A DNA stretch of 64,000 bases. It comes from Certhia americana (lineage: Eukaryota > Chordata > Aves > Passeriformes > Certhiidae). Below the pieces are notes generated by a model, which saw only the letters and a program-made list of their open reading frames with translations, was not told where the DNA came from and searched no databases. Shown piece after piece: positions 12,601 through 23,945 of this stretch. The position numbers and the translations under genes are program-made. How positions within the stretch are numbered: position 1 is the first letter of the stretch; the number at the start of each line of letters is the position of its first letter. The DNA lies in contig CM031878.1 of assembly GCA_018697195.1 (NCBI GenBank), positions 32,649,614 through 32,713,613 of the forward strand, written 5' to 3'.

Positions 12601-15600
12601 AGATCTACATCCTCTCTCACCTTCATCCTTTTCTCTTTCCCAGAATCAGATAAAACAAACACTACTTACTAGATCATCTTTAAAGATTAAATTAAAAGGA
12701 CACTGGCCAAGAATCATCTTCCACTTTGATTCCCAGATTTCCTCTTTTCTGGAAATAGACTGACAATTTGGCTCACAATGCTCCTGCTTTCTTCCTAGAC
12801 TGTAACATATAAACATGGAAAATTAAGACACCTGTTGGTAGAGACAACAATTCTACATAAAAAGGGGAAGTATTACGTATTCTCCCTTATCCTGACAAAC
12901 CTTTGATATGTATCAACTTATTTATGCATTTATGCATACACTAAGAAGTGAAATTCACAACCAAAAAAGCTGCTGCTAGGAAGTCTTCATGTTTCTTATA
13001 GCAGAATTGGAAAAAACTACACTAAAACATATACATAATAAACACTTTGAACTTCCCTAAGCCAGTTACAGATGAAAGTTTTTAAAAATCTCAGAAATTT
13101 TTTAATCCAAAAAAAAAAAAAAAAAAAAAAAAAGCAAAAATCAGAGGAACAAGCAAATGAAATCTCCAGGAACAAAGACTAAAATATTAATGAAACAAAT
13201 TCAAAAAGCTGAAGCTAACTAGAGAAGAATCTCAATAACAAAATAACAAGTCATATAAACAATTAAAACCAACACGAATTTTCTCAGAGGCACAAGAAAA
13301 AGACTGAAACCCAATATGTTTTTGCTGTAACATTTTTCTAGAAAAGACTCCAGCAGACATGATCCTATCATTTAAGAGCAAGCCATTAGAGAAAATTTCC
13401 CAACAATTACCCTTTTGTGTTCAACTTCTGTAGTACATTCTTGTAGGATGTAACCATGTCCTCAATTCTGTGACTTTCTTTTAATTCACATGGACAATGT
13501 TCATCTCTCAATGTCATCAGGGCTTCATTTAGCAACTGAATAACTGTTAGGAAATTCAGTTTTCCGTCTTCATATAAATTTCCTGTACAAAACTTGAAGT
13601 AGAGCAAGCAATAGAAAAAAAAAATTAGTGAATGGTATCTATATCAGAAAGTTATGTCTTCTGTAGTCAGAACCAGGATACTGTATTCGTTATACTTAGA
13701 TTCAGATCCTGGTAGTTTCATTTTTCAAAAAATACATTCTAGGTTAAAGCAATCAAAACTAAGAAATCTTCAACCAATGAGGTATTCTGTTTGACCATTG
13801 CACCATAAGATATGGCACAAAACAACACTGATGCTATAACTGAACAACACCACATACTACAGAATGGAAACAAAAGGCAATCAGCCAAAACACTGGTTAA
13901 ACTAGTGAACCTAATTTTAATGTCTAAACAACAAAATGTCAAGTACTAATTAGGCACACTTATCAATGTATTTACTGAACTGAAAAAGCTAATGGGTTAG
14001 ACATAACTAATACAAAACAGCATTACAATATTAAGAAATCTTTGCATATGAATTATATGTATTTCATCTCTAGTAATCCATTAAGAACTTGTTTAATTTT
14101 TTAAGGTATTTAATTGCATCCTTGGGGACTAAATGAAAGCAGTTTAGCAATTTAGCAAGGACAAAACTCACTTACTCCATATATGTTGCTTTCAACTCTG
14201 TAAGTCAACAACGCTGGAACATGCAAAACAACATCAGTTCCATCTAGAATACATGGGTTAACACAATCTTCAAGTACAGAATCCACAACTTCCTTTTCCT
14301 TTTGCAGAGACGCAAGCATTTCCACTGTAAGTGTCCACAAACTGCGGACCTTAATGGGAAAGGACAAAAACACTGTGTTAAAATGTTTGCTGTAATACCT
14401 ATAATGACAGAGTATCAAAACAGCATGAAGGCAGATGAAAGTGCTAGAACAATCACAAGTAGAAAACTGCAAATAATAGTATCTGACAGCTGGTGTTGCA
14501 GAAATGTTAGAATTCCAACACACTGCCACAGCAGGAACAAAATGCTCACCTTCTGAATTCTCTCAGTTGTGTCATTTTTGTTTTGGTCATTTTGTTTCAT
14601 CCTATATGCACATGCAAAACAAAAGTTCAAGTGGACTACTGTGAAATTATAGTTCATATTTCATAAAACTAAGCATCTAATCTATTTCATACATCCTAGC
14701 TTAGTTACAAGGAAAAACACTTACCTCCAAAACTGCTTCTGTACAACTGCATATTCAGACTCTGCCCGTTTTATTTCTCTAATTAAATTCCTAGGAAAAA
14801 ATTCAACAGCTAGTATAGGCTTACCAGAATTGCTTACAGTCACTAATCAGTCATGTCCATTCTTACCAAATCTACATACTGAGGCAGTTGTTTCTTATAT
14901 CCAGCAGCAGTAAATTTCTGAAGTACCTATTACCAACATGAGCTACAAATATATTCAGCAATTCTACAGTACCCAAATCCCTCACTTTCAAAAGACTAGA
15001 GAAAAAAACACTGGAGTACAAGCAGCTCGACCACAGAAACTCTTTTGTCAAAGTGCTTTTATTGACCTTTTAAGCATGTAAAAACATAGTAGTCTAATTT
15101 TCAGAAACACTGGGTGCCTGAATCATGCTGCATTCAAAAGGATCTTCAGAGTTATGATGCATTATCATGAATGAAAAAAAAAACTATGTAGAATCACATT
15201 TTTGAAGGGTATCACTCAAAAGGTAAACAGTGGTAGTATTTCCCAAACAAGGTCACAGGAGACAGAGAATTACAGAAATCAGAGAAGTTTAGGAGACTTT
15301 GACCTCTGGAAATTGTATTTTTGAGCCTTCCATTGAAAGTAGAGCCTTTAATTATGCTACTCATAGTCTTGTAAAGCCAAGCCTTGAATATTTCCAGGAA
15401 CTGAGATCACACTTGTGAGGGAAAATGTTTTCAGTTTAATTGTACTCACAAGAGTTTTTAAATCCAGATGGAATTTTCCCCTAAACAAGGCCCATTGCCT
15501 CATCCTGTCAGGACACATCCTTGTGAAGAGTACCTCCGTGTTCTCTACAACTGCTTTTTAGATTCAGAAACGCTAATTAAACACCTAGCATTGCCTTTTT

Positions 15601-18600
15601 CAGGCAAAACAAACCAAACTTCTACAGCTTTTACTCATACATTTCACACTCTGTAACCCTCTAATCCATTGTGGTCCTCTGCTGGTATCCCTCCCATCTT
15701 TCATTCTCTACCTTTAAGTAGGCTGATCAAAACTGAATACACAATTCCACATGTGGCATTAGAATTGCCAGCACCAGCCAGCAACTAAGTACCACACAGC
15801 TTCTCACTCACTTCCCACCTCCCCAGCCCCAGTAGAATAGGAAGAATCTGAAAAATGGTAAAATTTATGGGCTGAGATAAGAAGAGTTTAATAATAATGA
15901 ATAATAATAATATCATTATATTATATATTATATATTATATATTATATATTATATATTATATATAGATATAATAATATATAATATAATAATCATTAATAAT
16001 AATGAAATAAAAATACTATAAAACCGATGTAAAGGAGAGAAAAGAGTAAAATGAAAAATTGAGTGATGCATAATACAATTGCCCAGCTTCTGCTGACCAG
16101 CGCTCATTCCCATGCAAACAAAGTAGGCTGCTGGTCCTGACTACTAGGACACTCTGCTGACCTGTTCGCCCTGTGGCCCCACACTACTCTTCTGATTTTC
16201 CTTAGCAGAACTACTCCCCAGCTAATCATCCACAAACCTGTGCTGCTGCTGGGGACTGTTCTCTCTCAGGTACAGGACCTCATACTGGTCTTTGTTAAAC
16301 CCCCACACAATTTTTGTTGTGCAAGTCTCCAGTCCCAGCAAGGTCTCTCTGTAAAATGCTTCCCCATTGCAGTGCATCTTCCTTCCTCACAGTTTGGCAC
16401 CATCTGCAATTTTGGTGGGTTTGTATTCAGGCCTGTCATCTATATTCCTTAAGAAGACACAGCACCAGCCTTATAGGAACTCCACTCATAGACCACTTAT
16501 GACTTTGAGGCACTACCAGCCTTTGGACTCACCCCTTTAACTAGCCTTCTGTCTTTCCAAATATGTCACATCTGTTCTGAAACAATGTCAGGTAAGTATC
16601 CCTGTACTCTTAGATGAAAGCAATGAAACCTTTGCTTTACCCTATTCTGCTATCCATGTTTCGTTGCTTCCTTCACCACTGCTTCTTGGGACAGAGACTG
16701 GGCTACTGACATTACCCATGTGGCCTTAGGCAAGGCACATACTGGGTATTTCAGTCTGTGAGTCCTGCAGCTTACCAATCTGTTCAGAAGCAGATCTAAA
16801 TCCTCCATGTACTTCCACTTCCTAATAACATACTATGGGATTCTTGGAGTCCTGGAGTTAGTTCCCTTTTCTATACTCCAGATGTTGCTACACTGTCCTA
16901 ATGAGGCTGGTTCCTTGTTGCACCTGTTTCTTTTTTAACTTAAGGAGATGATCACACACCAGCCTCAACAAAGATTTTTTAAAGTATCCTATCCTAATGA
17001 GCTTTGCTGCTTTCCACAAGATACCTGCTACAGCTGCCTAGGCCAGTGGAAATACACTCAAATTAAAAGGCCAATGTCATTAGTTTTCCTCTTGTCTTCC
17101 TCACATTCTTTTGGATATAAAGTTCTACAGTCTCGGCTGCAGTGACCATAAGAGCTCTGTAACGTCTCCAGAGAAGACATTTCACTCATTTACACGAAGT
17201 GAGATCAAGATTACCACTCCTACTCAGCGATTGCATTACAAAGTCATCCTCGGTACTCCTAGGTACCATCCTAGGTACTCCCGTTTCTTCCATTGCTAAT
17301 GCATCACTGAACTACTTCCTCAGCAAATACCAGGGTCATCTGAAGACCTCTATAAGAATCAAGGCCAGCAGAAACCCACCATGAGGTCTCCCTAGATGCA
17401 AAACCCTCATCCAAAGGCATGAAACATGACTGGTCTTCTTGTATGGAACTATGAACTGACACTGCTCTTTTAACTACAGTGCAACCTCTCACCCTTTTCT
17501 GCCATTTACTGAACAGTTCACAACTATCCACGATAGTGCGCCAGTCATGTAAACTATCCCACACAAATTCTGTAAACTCAGCTGATTCATAACTCTACAC
17601 TTGCAAAGTTCCAGCTCTTGACATTTCTCAAGCTGGGAGCGTTTGCCATAAACAAGAGCTAAGAATAGCATACTATTGGTGAAATAACTAAGGTTTAAGT
17701 AAATAAAATGTGTCTCACAGTCACCAAACAAAACTAAATGTTTCATTCTGAGAATGTTATATTTTAGAGTATAACCCCTCAAAAGAAATCATACTGCTGT
17801 ACATCTAGAATTCCCTGACCATTTTAATGCTCAAGTAATATACAGCATCTCCTGAATGATTACTTTCTTTAGATTATCACGCTTCACATAAGATCTACAT
17901 GCAGCAGAACTGTCAAAGAAAGAATGTAAAAGGGGAAAATAAGGTAGATGTTCAACAGAATGAATTCTGTGATGTAAAGCATATATAGATTTTCAAATCC
18001 TTTTACAAACACATACATGTAAGTCAGCTTTTATGAAAAGACTCACTTTCTTTTAATGCATTACTTACTGTGCTTTTTCCCTATATTCTTGCACAACGAA
18101 GTCTTTTCTTTGAAGAATTTGCAGCAGTTTGTTGTATGCAACCCTGTGTCTTGCTGTTGCTATGTACATATCCGCAGGTTCCCACATTACAGCTGCAGCA
18201 AAAGGTATATGAGTGCCTAAAACCAGAAGTCAGCGTTTGGATTACATTATTTACATGGATTACATTATGGACAGCTTCCTAATCTACCTAAATCAAACTG
18301 CAAGAATCACAAGTCAAGATGCTCATTTTCATCTGGTCTAAAATATAGCATGCACTATACTGCCTCTTTTGCCTTTTTTTCCGTTGTATCCATCTTCATA
18401 CTCTCATTCCCTTTCTATATTCGTTAGGTTACAATAATACAAGATGCCCAAAACAGAGAGATATGGTTCTTCAGAATTCCTCAAGTTCCAAGAATGAAAA
18501 TAGTGTAGTTGTCCAATACTTTTGGACCAAACCCTTGCTTGTGTGGATCATGTTGCAGAACATTGCACAGGTGAACCCTGGAACAAGACCCATAAAGCAA

Positions 18601-21600
18601 TAAAGAGTAAAACCACCTGCGCTGTTCTATCAGCAGTAGCTCTGTGCAAATACACAGAACCCTGTGAAAGACTGACCTGAGCAGCCAGCTAAGAACTACT
18701 TAAAGCTCCTGTCATATATTAAAGACTTTATAGATTTGATGCCTTAGGTTTTAGCTATTATATTTTTTAGACTCAGTGATGTTTTGGTGAGTAGTTTCAG
18801 GTTTCAACTGATTCCAATATAGACCCGGGTCATGAGGTCTCAGTTTTGTAAGTTCTGGTCTATCAGCATATTAGAATCAATCATCCAACCATAGCTTCAG
18901 GTTATGAAGCTCCATCCTCCTTGTTTGTTCTTCTCATTTCACTGTTGTTTTTGTTCTTAGGCCTCGAAGTTGTCCTTGGTATCAAGCTAGAGATTTGTCT
19001 ATCTCCTCTGTGAAGAGAGCTTAGTAGCACTTAATATAAAACCTAAAACTACTCACTGAGACAGCAGAGTCTAAAAAACATAATAGCTAAAACCTAAGGC
19101 ATCAGATTTAAAAACATAACAAATGAAGCATTTTTATTGTCCCATACCACTTACCTACAGAGATCTTTTTGATGCGCTTAATCATTATGAATCTTGCAAA
19201 ACAGTAGAACATGTTAACAAATTTAGGACCACCAGGACAAATCAGTGTGGAAGGTGTAATTCGTGGAAGACGTATTCCCTTTTTCTTCTAGAAAAATAAA
19301 TAAAATCATTTTAAATGGAAAACTAATCTAAGAAGTAAAGCATGAACAACAGCTATCGAAGACTTGTCTGCATACTAAAATGCTGCAGATGACCCACTAG
19401 CAAGCCTGATGTAAATCTAAATGACTTTGCCACCACAGTTCACACCTACTGCAGTCAAGAGAATAAAGCTTTTTCCAATGTTCCCAACACCCACCTAGTT
19501 TTGTACACAAGATGGTTTCAATGCAAAGACTGAAGCCAGTGTTGGATAAATGTTAAAAACTGGTGACCTCCTTTTTCCTAACTGGTAATCCCTATCTTTG
19601 AAAACCCATTCAAGATTATTTTTTTCTTATTTCCTATTGAAGCCATGAATCAGTGTACTTTAATCATATTTAAAGATATTGCATCACTGGTTTTCACTTT
19701 AGCCACTATTACTAAAATAAGGAAGTGTTGAAGAACATAAATATTTTTAGAACAATCATTAAAACAAAGGCAGCATAAGAAAGCAACGTAATAACCAACG
19801 ATACCTGAAGCAATCTGTTTTAATCTTTAAAAAGATTGCCTTATATTTTAGCCCCTTTCTCGATATACAAGAAAATACTACTAAGTTTTTCATGTGAACC
19901 AGCATTCACAATAATAAACACCTTTCCAGGCAACTTAAACACCCTCAAGCTGAAGAAAGCTATTCTCTCCCACAGCTAAGGGACTCTCTAGACTTCAATT
20001 TAATCAAATACTGTTTGATTGACTCCAGGCCACTGCAGTTTTAGGGCCCAACTAGGTCTCTGTCTTCTAAATTCCCCAATGTCAACATCTTTTCTTCAAG
20101 GAAGTCCAAGATAAACTATATGAAAAAATCTACGAGGCAAAACTGAATTATTTGATTAAAAAATCCTTATTTAAAACTGATACAAAACAGATCCCTCAAA
20201 AAAATAAGGTCAAGAAACCAGTAGAGCATCAACTTTCACTTTTCATAATACTCACTGAAATTTCTCTTAGCCACAGACAGAAGAGCTTCCTTAATCTAAA
20301 ACTTGATAGTTTATCAAATCCAGGTAGCCTTTTCATTTAAAAAGGATGAGAAAGAAGATAAAAAAAAAACAGAAACCAAAAAGCCATGTCAAAATACATT
20401 CCAATATTCATATACTGGAAAAACAAGAGTAAGACACAGATTTCTTATTGATGCTGAGCCAGAAAATGAGGGGCATATACCCTAGACCAAGAACAGATAA
20501 AAGTTAGTCAAATGACAACGTTATCTTTCCAGAAGTTAATTATAGATTAATTCAGAGAGAGGTTTGCCTCTTTCTAACTTGGGACAAGGGAGGAAGAAAC
20601 AAAAAAGAAGCCAGAAAGCTAACCATTTTTTATCACTGGTCTTTCTCCTGCCATGTTCCCAAATGTATAAGCTGAAACAGCTCTGCTATACAGAAAAACC
20701 CATCAAAGAACACAGGGGTTTTGCCATGTTGAAGGTCCTGGCAACAATCTGTAAATGGCAAATATTATTTTCTGTTTGGTCAGAAATAATGGGACAGGTA
20801 GACTATGTATCAGCTATTTAAATTTTATCAAAGTTGCTAAGTAACAGACAGTAACAGAAACAACTAACTAAGGCAAGGTTTCGGAGTCATCAAAATTGAT
20901 TGAGTTGCAATCAAAAGGAAACAAGTTCTCTGACTGTATGCTCTTTTTCCAAAATATTCCCCAAGAAACTACTTCTGTCCCCTCCAGCAACTGTGTAAAA
21001 CATATTCTTTATGTTTAGGCATAGCAGTAACCTCAGAAGCCAAACACTTACTTGAAAATTTGTCTTGCGCGGTGCTTATCCAGCTTAGTAAACAAAAAGC
21101 GGGCAACAACAGAAAACGCTTCGCTGTTTGGTTTAGCAAACATATCCCTAATACATAAATAAACAGACACTATCAGAAGTAGTTATGGTGACAAAATAAC
21201 AGAGCATTTTTACCGGCTGCTAAGGACTACAAAACAGTGTTATGTTACACTTATTAGTTACAAAGTAACTAATTTAATGCTTTATCTCCTATATAAAAGT
21301 ATACACCTTTCATCCTATTTAACACGGGTGAAACCCAGGGCTGCAGCAAAAACAGTGGGGCCAGCAGGTCGAAGGTGGTGATTCTGCCCCTGTTCTGCTC
21401 CTGTGAGACCTCCACCTGGAGTGCTACATTCAGTTGTGGTGCTCCCAATATAACACGGAACTGTTGGAGCAAGTCCAGAGAAGGGGCACGAAGCTGAAAA
21501 GCAGACTGGAGTACCTCCCCTACAAAGACAGAGAGCTGGGGCTGTTCAGCTTGGAGAAGACAAGGCTGCATGGTGACCTTAAAGCAACCTTACAGCAGCT

Positions 21601-22400
21601 GAAGGGAGACTACAGGAAGGCTGGAGAGGGATTCTCCGTCAGGAACTGTAGTGACAGAACAAGGACTAATGGGTACAAGCTGAAAGAAGGAAAATTTAGG
21701 TTAGATACTTGGGGAAAAGTCTTGACTGTGACAGTAGTGAGGCACTGGAACAGGCTGCCCAGGAAGGTCGCGGATGCCCCAACCCCGGCAGTATTTAAGG
21801 CCAGGCTGGGTTAAGGTCTTGAGCAACCCTGTCTGGCAGCTGTCCCGGCCACGGCGGGGGTGGGATCTGTGTGATGTTTTCGGGTCCATTCCAGCCCCCT
21901 AACAATCTACGGTGCTACGAAACAATTCCAGGAGGCACGTTATCTTTCAAGGCAAGTTTTCAAAACACGCGCTAGAAGAAGCCCCTCACCTCGCCTTCCC
22001 CACAAGGCTGTGCGGGGAAGTAGGTGTTCTCACCATTCCTGGGTTTCATTTCTTCAGAAAGCCTGAGATAATGCGGACTGCGGCAGCACTGCGGGCATTT
22101 CCTGGGTGCTCTATGTCGCCAGGGGCACCGGGCCCCTCGGCGGCCATGGCCAGACGCTCCCGCCTGGCGTTCCCGAGTGAGACCCGGGGCCACGCTCGGA
22201 CGCTCCCGCCTCCGCCCTCCACCGGATCGCCCTAGCACTAACCTCCCTAGTTTTACGCCACGGTAGCGTTTCGGGTGGAAGCCCAAGGCCAGCAAATAGA
22301 GCCAGAGGTGATCGCTCTGCCACTTTGTGTCCACAGCAGGTCTCGGCAACGGGAGGGCAGCGCCCACCACCCTCCCGCCGCCATCTCCCAGGCCCGCCAT
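5738..22400 (-). CDS. HAUS6: HAUS augmin-like complex subunit 6 (multi-exon gene)
   Basis: HAUS6 is a subunit of the eight-protein augmin complex, which docks gamma-tubulin ring complexes on spindle microtubules to seed branches. Exons read on the minus strand, with GT/AG sites and matching phases: 22243-22400 (ATG at 22400), 21052-21147, 19155-19287, 18069-18216, 14725-14790, 14550-14601, 14176-14349, 13411-13592, 12670-12799, 12034-12109, 10147-10231, 9466-9513, 8828-8900, 7993-8172, 6981-7116 and 5738-6636 (stop 5738-5740). Recognisable HAUS6 blocks are [11 protein letters not shown] (exon 1), [42 protein letters not shown] and [15 protein letters not shown] at the junction of the last two exons. 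One exon between 21052 and 19287 is missing, because the phases do not join. A 42-nt candidate, 20256-20297, fits the 3' side only, so a further short exon is still needed. The expected product is about 900 aa, against 955 in human. The acidic, Ser-rich C-terminal half diverges, as is usual for this protein. Confidence 0.93.
8985..9065. other. CpG-retaining block in HAUS6 intron
   Basis: Five CpGs in ~50 bp stand out in a very AT-rich intron. On the HAUS6 strand a ctatag acceptor precedes an open stretch reading [18 protein letters not shown] before a stop. It is out of phase with the upstream exon 9466-9513. It might be a poison or alternative exon, an intronic small RNA, or a recent insertion. 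Confidence 0.35.
13108..13133 (+). repeat. Poly(A) tract in HAUS6 intron
   Basis: A run of about 25 A residues. Similar runs occur at 8911-8928, 23686-23706 and 45984-46002, and a T-run at 54820-54842. Lengths are prone to assembly error. Confidence 0.9.
15265..15760 (-). mobile_element. Old CR1 LINE, 3' part (interrupted)
   Basis: Diverged antisense CR1: a 3'-end-like start at ~15270 and the familiar phrase AATACACAATTCCACATGTGG near 15735. It is cut by the LTR-like segment that follows and resumes after ~16190. Confidence 0.6.
15760..16190. mobile_element. LTR-like fragment nested in CR1, with AT microsatellite
   Basis: The text TTATGGGCTGAGATAAGA...GTTTAATAATAATG followed by an A/T expansion, then ATACAATTGCCCAGC...GCTGACC, resembles a bird endogenous-retrovirus LTR that often carries an A/T-rich core. 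No coding frames for a provirus are present. Confidence 0.5.
15886..16000. repeat. AT-rich microsatellite (TAA and ATATT units)
   Basis: TAATAA units pass into about six ATATTAT-type units. The tract can form hairpins on itself and probably varies in length between individuals. Confidence 0.85.
16190..16590 (-). mobile_element. Old CR1 LINE, continuation
   Basis: Antisense CR1-like phrases (CAGGTACAGGACCTCATACTG, TTTGGCACCATCTGCAATTTT) resume after the nested LTR-like segment. They run towards 16590, where recognition fades. 16590-18068 is intron with nothing I can assign. Confidence 0.6.
18733..19105. mobile_element. LTR fragment with inverted end repeats
   Basis: 18815-19105 is ~85% similar to 37098-37378, a second LTR copy upstream of PLIN2. 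The ~70-bp end of the element (19033-19104) also occurs in inverted orientation at 18733-18805, making a foldback with a ~230-bp spacer. It lies in the HAUS6 intron between exons 18069-18216 and 19155-19287, only ~50 bp from the latter. Confidence 0.65.
20256..20297 (-). CDS. HAUS6: Tentative small HAUS6 exon
   Basis: This 42-nt block is bounded on the minus strand by a tttag acceptor and a strong gtgagt donor. It encodes [14 protein letters not shown], which lines up with the human segment ending CCEWIKRIS at the expected place, just before the CPGGPKF exon. It ends in phase 0, as exon 19155-19287 requires. It also starts in phase 0, while exon 21052-21147 ends with two bases of a codon, so another short exon must lie between them or this call is wrong. 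Confidence 0.4.
21300..21905 (+). mobile_element. CR1 LINE 3' fragment in HAUS6 intron 1
   Basis: Sense-oriented, 5'-truncated CR1. A plus frame at 21434-21814 encodes the familiar C-terminal part ([26 protein letters not shown]). It ends with GGGTCCATTCCAGCCCC near 21900. Its orientation opposes HAUS6. Confidence 0.9.
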
Positions 22401-22960
22401 CTTCCCGAGCCCGCCAAAAACTCCCGCGCGCGGGCCCGCCCAGAACTACGCCTGTCCCCTCGCGAGACGTCCTACTCGGCGCCCGAAGAGGAGGTGAGCC
22501 TGGCGCAGTGCCTGATGGGAGGTGTAGTCCGGATGCCGCCATCCCTTCAGCAGGCCCTCTATTTAAAGAAGGTTTTTGTAACTGAATTGCAGAATTTACC
22601 CGGGGGGGGGGGGGAAGTGGGGGAGAAATCACAAACCCAAACCCTAACAAGAAAAACTCGCCCCGGCAAGCGGGCTGTGCGGTTCAAGCTTTTATTCCAA
22701 GGCATTTTAGTGACGACACTTCCAGGCCCTCACAGCGGCCGGTGTCCCAGGAGCAGGGCCCGGCGGTGTCCGACCCGCGGCCGCAGCAAGGCCGCTCTCT
22801 GCCGCAACTCCCCTGACTGCGGTGCAGTCACACCGACGAGACGAAGAGGGCTCGGCGACAGCAGCTGGGCCTGGTCCTCGGAAAGAAAAGTTAACAAGTC
22901 CACCTCCAGTCCCGTTCCCACTCTCCCCAGTTGCTAGAGAAATTACTATGTGCAAGCAAG
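22080..22960. promoter_or_regulatory. HAUS6: CpG-island promoter of HAUS6
   Basis: A sharp rise in G+C and CpG surrounds HAUS6 exon 1. The proximal promoter, upstream on the minus strand from 22400, carries a CTCGCGAG palindrome at 22459-22466, the core of the TCTCGCGAGA housekeeping-promoter motif. It also carries ACTACACCTCCC (minus strand, 22517-22528), which resembles the ZNF143/SBS motif. No TATA box is evident. A good plus-strand splice donor (GAG|gtgagc, near 22493) leaves room for a divergent transcript. The long open frames in this island, on both strands, follow from GC richness and are not called as genes. Confidence 0.75.
22598..22626 (+). repeat. G-run in HAUS6 promoter island
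   Basis: A run of about 13 consecutive G residues is followed within 10 bases by another G-run. It lies roughly 200 bp upstream of the HAUS6 ATG. Such runs can form G-quadruplex DNA and are often miscounted in assemblies. Confidence 0.7.
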
Positions 22961-23810
22961 TGCAGACTCACCAGGCCTTAGCAAATAACTGATCAAGATT
23001 TATTAAAATATTTTTTAAAAATCACTGTCACTGGAACTCTTACATTCAATTTCCTCTTTTTCCAATTTTTTTTTTGTCTGAAGTCTTTATCTCTTTACTA
23101 TTTTACCTTTTTATAGTCTTTTCCCCTTTCTTACTTAAATGCTATCTTTATACCCAGAACACTTTAATATTGAAGCATTTACTCCCTTATAGTCTCAGGC
23201 GTCACAACGGATAGCATCATGACGACCAAAATATTTGCACACAGAAGGCATATGGAAAGAAAGGAAGTCCTTTTGTGCATAAAGCACTCTTGCCAAAGGA
23301 AAGCTCTAAGCGTCTAAGCTCTGTAGGTGCAGAGCCTAACAAAAGAACCTGAGAAAATCTGAGATAAAGTCTTACCCCTTCCAGCAGCAAAGAGGTAGAT
23401 GCAGCACTGCTTTTCATGTAGACTGAAAAGGGAAATTTTGTGGGCAAATCCTCATCAACTCCTTTTGTTGGCAGCCCTTTATGCAAAGCACTGGGGTGTT
23501 CTCATGGCTGCTACCAGCAGGAGAACAAATCATCAACAAAAATCAGATTAGTTGGATATACTGGTTAGGCTATACCTGGCTTGTAGAATGGGAGCCTGAC
23601 ACCCATGCTAACCAATTAATGTAGCGTGCATTCCTTACATTGAAAAACCCAGATTTTTGATGCAGCTAAGTGAAACAGTACTGATTAAAAAAAAAAAAAA
23701 AAAAAATATCCCCATAATCCCTAAACTAGGCAGATTCATCTTTAAAAAGGAGAACTCTAAATTAAACATGGCAAAGGTACATTGTATCAAAAAGACATTT
23801 TTATGCTTCT

Positions 23811-23945
23811 CTATTCAGCTCTTTGCCCTGTAGTGTAAGGGCCATTTGTGCGTGAAAAGTCCTGTTGATCCTCTTCATCCAAATCCAAAATGTCTGGGAC
23901 ATCATCTGACTCTGAAGACAGGTCTGTAATAGTGAAATCTGGAAC
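23811..23945 (-). CDS. Unidentified coding-like terminal exon
   Basis: After a good acceptor (tttcattcccacacag) the minus strand stays open for 44 codons to a TAG at 23811-23813. The peptide is strongly acidic and protein-like (SSESDDVPDILDLDEEDQQ). The frame closes 21 nt upstream of the acceptor, as expected of an intron edge. The exon starts in phase 0 and so would join the block at 25714-25771. I do not recognise the family. It lies between HAUS6 and PLIN2, where I know of no human gene. It could be a bird-specific or lost gene, an alternative 3' exon, or chance. Confidence 0.35.
   Translation of the reverse strand, partial: VPDFTITDLSSESDDVPDILDLDEEDQQDFSRTNGPYTTGQRAE

Noticed and set aside
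20881..20945. Possible extra HAUS6 exon containing LFPFD on the minus strand
   Set aside because: It resembles the human PPFD motif, but no acceptor gives the phase needed after exon 2 and no usable donor is present.
22275..22937. 220-codon plus-strand open frame in the HAUS6 CpG island
   Set aside because: It is antisense to HAUS6 exon 1, low in sequence complexity, rich in Arg/Pro/Ser and crosses a poly-G run. This is typical of open frames produced by high GC content.
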